From an uncultured Bacteroidia bacterium (GTDB lineage: Bacteria > Bacteroidota > Bacteroidia > Bacteroidales > UBA932), in contig CADBMK010000014.1 of the NCBI GenBank assembly GCA_902795785.1, positions 1 through 25,563 on the forward strand: a stretch of 25,563 nt of DNA, written 5' to 3'. How positions within the stretch are numbered: the first letter of the stretch is position 1; the number at the start of each line of letters is the position of its first letter. The position numbers were made by a program, and so were the translations under genes. Positions 22,423 to 25,563 of the stretch are shown here, in pieces. The notes below the pieces were generated by a model. The model did not search any database. It had not been told where the DNA came from and was given only the letters and a program-made list of their open reading frames with translations.

Positions 22423-23051
22423 TGATATCAGAGAAATATCCTTCAAAACTGCTTGAAGAGGCAGTAGACGCAATAAGCTCCCTTCCCGGTGTCGGGAAGC
22501 GGAGCGCTTTGCGTTTAGCCCTGCACCTTCTTAAGCAGCCTCAGGAAAATGTCCATCATTTCACGTCGGCTATCAACCGCCTGCGGGATGACGTAATCTA
22601 TTGCAGCGACTGCATGATGATTTCGGATTCTCCAAGGTGCCCGATATGTTCCGACAGAACCCGTGACAGGAGAACCATCTGCGTGGTAGCCTCCGTCAGG
22701 GACGTGATGAGCATAGAGAATACCGGCCAGTATCACGGCCTGTATCATGTCCTGGGAGGAATCATTTCTCCAATTGCGGGCGTGGGCCCGTCAGATCTTA
22801 CTATAGGCAGGCTCGTGGAAAGGGTTAAGTCCCTTTCCGAGGAAGGCGGAGCCCAGGTAGAAGTTATCATGGCCCTGAGCGGAGACGTCGAGGGCGAGAC
22901 CACGGCCTTCTATATTTACAGGCAGATTTCAGGTTTTGGAGTTAAGGTGTCATCACTTGCAAGGGGACTTGGCTTTGGCGACGATTTGGAATATGCCGAC
23001 GAACTTACTCTTGGACGTTCAATCGTGAACCGTCAGATTTTTAAGCCCTGA
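22422..23051 (+). CDS. recR: Recombination mediator protein RecR
   Basis: RecR, with RecO and RecF, loads RecA at gaps in DNA. The 209 residues include the N-terminal helix-hairpin-helix (SLPGVGKRSALRLALHLL, 20-37), a zinc finger with Cys61, Cys64, Cys73 and Cys76, and a Toprim domain (about 84-180, VVASVRDVMSIENTGQYHGLYHVLGG in its first half, GDVEGETTAFYI in its second). The length is close to normal. The ATG shares its first base with the murQ stop codon, so translation is probably coupled. A DNA-repair gene in an amino-sugar operon is likely a matter of packing, not function. Confidence 0.96.
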   Translation: MISEKYPSKLLEEAVDAISSLPGVGKRSALRLALHLLKQPQENVHHFTSAINRLRDDVIYCSDCMMISDSPRCPICSDRTRDRRTICVVASVRDVMSIENTGQYHGLYHVLGGIISPIAGVGPSDLTIGRLVERVKSLSEEGGAQVEVIMALSGDVEGETTAFYIYRQISGFGVKVSSLARGLGFGDDLEYADELTLGRSIVNRQIFKP

Positions 23052-23054
23052 CGT

Positions 23055-23612
23055 ATGACGCATGTTCTGTTTGCACTTCTTCTTGCACTTTCCCTCTGCG
23101 CGGATTGCTTTGCGGTTTCACTTTGCTCCAGTACGACTCTTGGTAATGTGAAGGCGGGCCGTGTGGCCGGAATCAGCCTTACATTTGCCGTTATCCAGTC
23201 TCTGTTTCTTTTCCTGGGCTGGTGCTTCGGCTCGATTTTTCTTTCGGCGGTAATCTCCATAGCCAACTGGATCGGTTTTCTGCTCCTTCTCTTTATCGGG
23301 GGCTCCATGATAATGGAATCGATGAAAATGCTTGAATCAAAGCCTCTTGACTTTGACGGCTTCTGGCATATTGTCGTGGGCGGAGTTGCAACCAGCATCG
23401 ACGCGCTGGCTGTGGGTGTATCGATGTCAATGGCAAAGGCAAGCCTTCCGACAATCGCCCTGAACTGCGCTGCGGTTTTCGTAGTTACAGTCCTTTCTAC
23501 CGTGCTCGGAATCTACGGCGGCAGATTTCTTGGACGCAGATTCGGTAACGTGGCCGAAATCCTTGGAGGAATCGGCCTCATTCTCATAGGATTTGATATC
23601 CTGCTTTTCTAA
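23055..23612 (+). CDS. mntP: Manganese efflux pump MntP
   Basis: MntP exports Mn2+ across the inner membrane. The 185 residues form six hydrophobic helices and the two-fold repeat of the family: LALSLCADCFAVSLCSST with Asp17 in the first half and GGVATSIDALAVGVSMSMAK in the second, where the acidic residues are essential in characterised members. The start is 3 bases after the recR stop codon. No room exists for a yybP-ykoY Mn2+ riboswitch, so control by Mn2+ at this gene is not visible. The stop TAA (23610-23612) overlaps the stop of the convergent CorA-type gene. Confidence 0.92.
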   Translation: MTHVLFALLLALSLCADCFAVSLCSSTTLGNVKAGRVAGISLTFAVIQSLFLFLGWCFGSIFLSAVISIANWIGFLLLLFIGGSMIMESMKMLESKPLDFDGFWHIVVGGVATSIDALAVGVSMSMAKASLPTIALNCAAVFVVTVLSTVLGIYGGRFLGRRFGNVAEILGGIGLILIGFDILLF

Positions 23613-24556
23613 AGGAATTTTTTGTGTTTGAACAGGAAGAAGATGGCCGCAATCGTGAGTACCATCATTCCTATTATGAGCAGCCAGGCAAGGTCGAGAC
23701 CTTCAAGCGGCAGCTTTACGTTCATTCCGTAGAAGCTGGCAACGAGAGTGGCAGGCATCAGGAGCACTGACACAAGGGTGAAGACCTTCATGATCTCGTT
23801 CTGGTCCAGGTTGATAAGGCCAAGGACGGTGTTTTGAAGGTATTCGAGTCTCTCGAAGCTGAAGTTGGCGTGGTTGATAAGGGACACGACGTCCTGGAGG
23901 GTGACGTTGAATTTCTTGACGAGTGCGTCAGGGACCTTGTCGCTTTTGATGAGGCTGGTGATGAGCCTCTGCTTATCCACGATGTTCTCCCTTACCACCA
24001 TGGCGTTCTCCTGCTGCTGGTTGATGTCCAGGAGGAAGTCTTCGTTGATATCTTCTTTCTGATTGATTCTCTTGCTGTACTGGGTAATCTCCTTTGACAT
24101 AAGCTCGATGATGTCGGCGTCGAGGTCGACACGCTGGTCCAGGATCGCTGCCATGACATCGAATCCGGTAGGGTAGTTCTTCGGCCTGGCCACCATCCTG
24201 CGCTGAAGTTCGGTGATGCTTCGCAGAGGAACGCTTCGCATCGTCGTGAGCGTACCGCCTACGATGGTAAACGAAACCGCTTCCATCTCGTACTCGTCGT
24301 TGCCCGGAAGAAGGAAGTTTGTATTTGCGAAGATTGCCTTTTCGTTTTCAGAGTATCGTGAAGAACTCTCGATCTCCTCTGCCTGCGCGCGGCTCTGTAT
24401 TTCGGTCCCGAGGAATTCTTCCGTTGAATGCTTCTCATCACCGTCGGGGGCAAGAAGATCAATCCAGAGCACATCCTCGATTGCAAGTTTGGCAAACATG
24501 TCGGTTGTCTGCTCATACTCTATTTGACCGTTTTTTCTGTAGAAAATATTTATCAT
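23609..24556 (-). CDS. corA: CorA-family divalent cation transporter
   Basis: CorA channels carry Mg2+ (some Co2+, Ni2+ or Zn2+) through a pentameric pore. The 315 residues have a long soluble N-terminal domain (about 1-245), then two membrane helices near the C-terminus (about 255-275 and 288-310) joined by the loop with the signature YGMN (276-279), the family's selectivity motif. The C-terminal KHKKFL is basic as usual. Import of Mg2+ is the likely role, but family members of this kind also export Zn2+. The stop TAG overlaps the mntP stop on the other strand. A -7 box (24620-24627) lies upstream. Confidence 0.93.
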   Translation of the reverse strand: MINIFYRKNGQIEYEQTTDMFAKLAIEDVLWIDLLAPDGDEKHSTEEFLGTEIQSRAQAEEIESSSRYSENEKAIFANTNFLLPGNDEYEMEAVSFTIVGGTLTTMRSVPLRSITELQRRMVARPKNYPTGFDVMAAILDQRVDLDADIIELMSKEITQYSKRINQKEDINEDFLLDINQQQENAMVVRENIVDKQRLITSLIKSDKVPDALVKKFNVTLQDVVSLINHANFSFERLEYLQNTVLGLINLDQNEIMKVFTLVSVLLMPATLVASFYGMNVKLPLEGLDLAWLLIIGMMVLTIAAIFFLFKHKKFL

Positions 24557-24619
24557 ATCTCTTCCAGGTTAGGGCCGGCATTATGTCGACAGATTTTACA
24601 TAAGCTTACTATAACTGGG

Positions 24620-24627
24620 CAAAGGTA
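24620..24627 (-). promoter_or_regulatory. Candidate -7 box of corA
   Basis: The minus strand reads TACCTTTG, a full match to TAnnTTTG, which would give a leader of about 60 bases before the ATG at 24556. No TTTG is found at the expected -33 position. Confidence 0.45.
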
Positions 24628-24725
24628 AATAAAAATTCTTTTTATCCACGCTTTGGACAACTAAAATGTTTTGAAATTTGGGACATTGCCAATCGCCGTA
24701 TCTTATTAAATAATAAGTAAAAAGG

Positions 24726-24756
24726 TTTGGTGGATAGAAAATTTTTCGTATTTTTG
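24726..24756 (+). promoter_or_regulatory. Promoter of rpsA
   Basis: TTTG (24726-24729) and TATTTTTG (24749-24756) are separated by 19 bases, a full match to the Bacteroidetes -33/-7 consensus. The predicted start near 24761-24764 gives a leader of about 80 bases. The leader holds GGGAGGAAC (24783-24791), the 10-bp palindrome CTCAATTGAG (24791-24800) and a T7 tract, but no Shine-Dalgarno sequence close to the ATG. The remainder of the 287-base gap between corA and rpsA shows nothing else that I can name. Confidence 0.7.
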
Positions 24757-24843
24757 CGCGCTCATTATTGGGAACCTTTTTCGGGAGGAACTCAATTGAG
24801 ACAATACATAATGTTAAATTACTAGTTTTTTTCATCATTAATT

Positions 24844-25563
24844 ATGTCAGAAGAAACAAAGAAGGTTGCAGCTGAGGCTGCAGCAGAAGAAACCAAGAAG
24901 CCGCTCAACGCGTCTGTAGCTCCTGAGGCATTCGACTGGGATGCTTTCGAGAACGATCAGGTTTACGGAAGCGATGACAAGGCTAAGATTGAGGCTGCTT
25001 ATGACCAGACTCTTTCAAAGATCAACGAAAACGAGGTTGCAGAAGGTGTCGTAACCGCTATCTCTAAGAGAGAGGTTATCGTAAACATCGGTGCAAAGAG
25101 CGAAGGTGTTATCCCTGCTCCTGAGTTCCGTTACAATCCGGACCTCAAGGTAGGTGACAAGGTAGAGGTTTTCGTTGAGTCAGCAGAGGATAAGAAGGGA
25201 CAGCTCGTCCTTTCTCACAAGAAGGCTCGCGCCCTCAAGTCTTGGGATAGAGTCAATGAGGCTTACAATAACGACGAGATCGTTAATGGCTTTGTCAAGA
25301 CTCGCACTAAGGGTGGTATGATCGTTGACGTATTCGGCATCGAGGCATTCCTCCCAGGTTCACAGATCGACATCAAGCCTATCCGTGACTACGATGTATA
25401 TGTTAACCAGACAATGGAATTCAAGATTGTCAAGATCAACCAGGAATTCCGCAACGTTGTTGTAAGCCACAAGGCGCTTATCGAGGCAGAACTCGAAGCA
25501 CAGAAGAAGGAAATCATCAGCCGTCTCGAGAAAGGACAGATCCTCGAAGGTACTGTCAAGAAC
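24844..25563 (+). CDS. rpsA: 30S ribosomal protein S1, C-terminus outside window
   Basis: S1 binds mRNA on the small ribosomal subunit and helps initiation, which matters especially in a phylum that rarely uses Shine-Dalgarno pairing. The first 240 residues are present. A charged N-terminal segment (1-60, rich in Glu, Lys and Ala) is followed by one S1 domain (about 63-126, EGVVTAISKREVIVNIGAKSEG within it, ending VLSHKKA), a second (about 144-210, GFVKTRTKGGMIVDVFGIEAFLPGS in part, ending VVSHKAL), and the start of a third (from about 231, GQILEGTVKN). The frame is open to the right edge. Codon use is strongly biased, as expected for a highly expressed gene. Confidence 0.95.
   Translation, partial: MSEETKKVAAEAAAEETKKPLNASVAPEAFDWDAFENDQVYGSDDKAKIEAAYDQTLSKINENEVAEGVVTAISKREVIVNIGAKSEGVIPAPEFRYNPDLKVGDKVEVFVESAEDKKGQLVLSHKKARALKSWDRVNEAYNNDEIVNGFVKTRTKGGMIVDVFGIEAFLPGSQIDIKPIRDYDVYVNQTMEFKIVKINQEFRNVVVSHKALIEAELEAQKKEIISRLEKGQILEGTVKN

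Noticed and set aside
24701..24720. A/T-rich inverted repeat CTTATT-AAAT-AATAAG
   Set aside because: The six A/T-rich pairs are too weak for a terminator, and it lies upstream of the rpsA promoter in A/T-rich DNA, so chance is likely.
24811..24825. Four-codon upstream reading frame in the rpsA leader
   Set aside because: It is too short to support as a gene and has no initiation signal; kept only as a remark on the leader.
1..25563. Mobile element, prophage or defence island
   Set aside because: No transposase, integrase, terminal repeats, tRNA-adjacent attachment site, restriction enzyme, toxin pair or CRISPR repeat was found, and gene content is mostly housekeeping and envelope genes.

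Overview
The window is a stretch of chromosome from a member of the Bacteroidales (Bacteroidota), probably an uncultured or gut/rumen-type lineage; I cannot name a genus. The main reasons are -7 boxes of the form TAnnTTTG, sometimes with a TTTG -33 box 19-20 bp upstream, almost no Shine-Dalgarno sequences, a FimB/Mfa2- or DUF4906-type lipoprotein, a DUF4493/DUF6359-type lipoprotein, an amidase with an inserted golvesin-like domain, and a six-subunit Na+-NQR operon. Genes are tightly packed. No gene-free stretch exceeds 300 bases; the longest is the 287-bp gap before rpsA. I see no tRNA, rRNA, insertion sequence, CRISPR array or prophage gene.

Layout. (1) Positions 1-941, minus strand: the N-terminal 313 residues of a surface lipoprotein that runs off the left edge. 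(2) 1114-6923, minus: the complete nqrABCDEF operon for the Na+-translocating NADH:quinone reductase. All visible 2Fe-2S, flavin and covalent-FMN motifs are intact, and a strong hairpin terminator follows at 1071-1099. (3) 6986-9355, plus: a PcrA/UvrD helicase divergent from nqr. Just behind it lies a promoter-plus-terminator unit with no ORF, a candidate small RNA. (4) 9482-10582, minus: a DUF4493/DUF6359-like lipoprotein. (5) 10710-16712, minus: an envelope operon, read in the order ABC exporter, VanZ-like protein, large secreted amidase-like protein, acylneuraminate cytidylyltransferase-like protein, ending in a perfect 12-bp terminator hairpin. (6) 16768-17784, minus: a secreted M28-family protein whose catalytic residues look altered. 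(7) 17855-20666, plus: a periplasmic TPR protein and a YycJ-like metallo-hydrolase. (8) 20732-23612, plus: a MurNAc/GlcNAc kinase, murQ, recR and mntP, behind a near-perfect -33/-7 promoter. (9) 23609-24556, minus: a CorA-type transporter whose stop codon overlaps that of mntP. (10) 24844-25563, plus: the first 240 codons of rpsA (ribosomal protein S1), running off the right edge.

Functionally the window combines respiration-linked sodium export (nqr), cell-wall amino-sugar recycling (kinase and MurQ), envelope and surface-glycan functions (ABC exporter, amidase-like protein, VanZ, cytidylyltransferase), divalent metal homeostasis (MntP, CorA) and DNA repair (PcrA, RecR). Most of it is ordinary core genome. 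The points most worth a second look are the candidate small RNA behind pcrA, the inverted repeat at the predicted transcription start of the kinase-murQ operon, the M28 protein lacking the usual catalytic residues, and the facing -7 boxes between the M28 and TPR genes.
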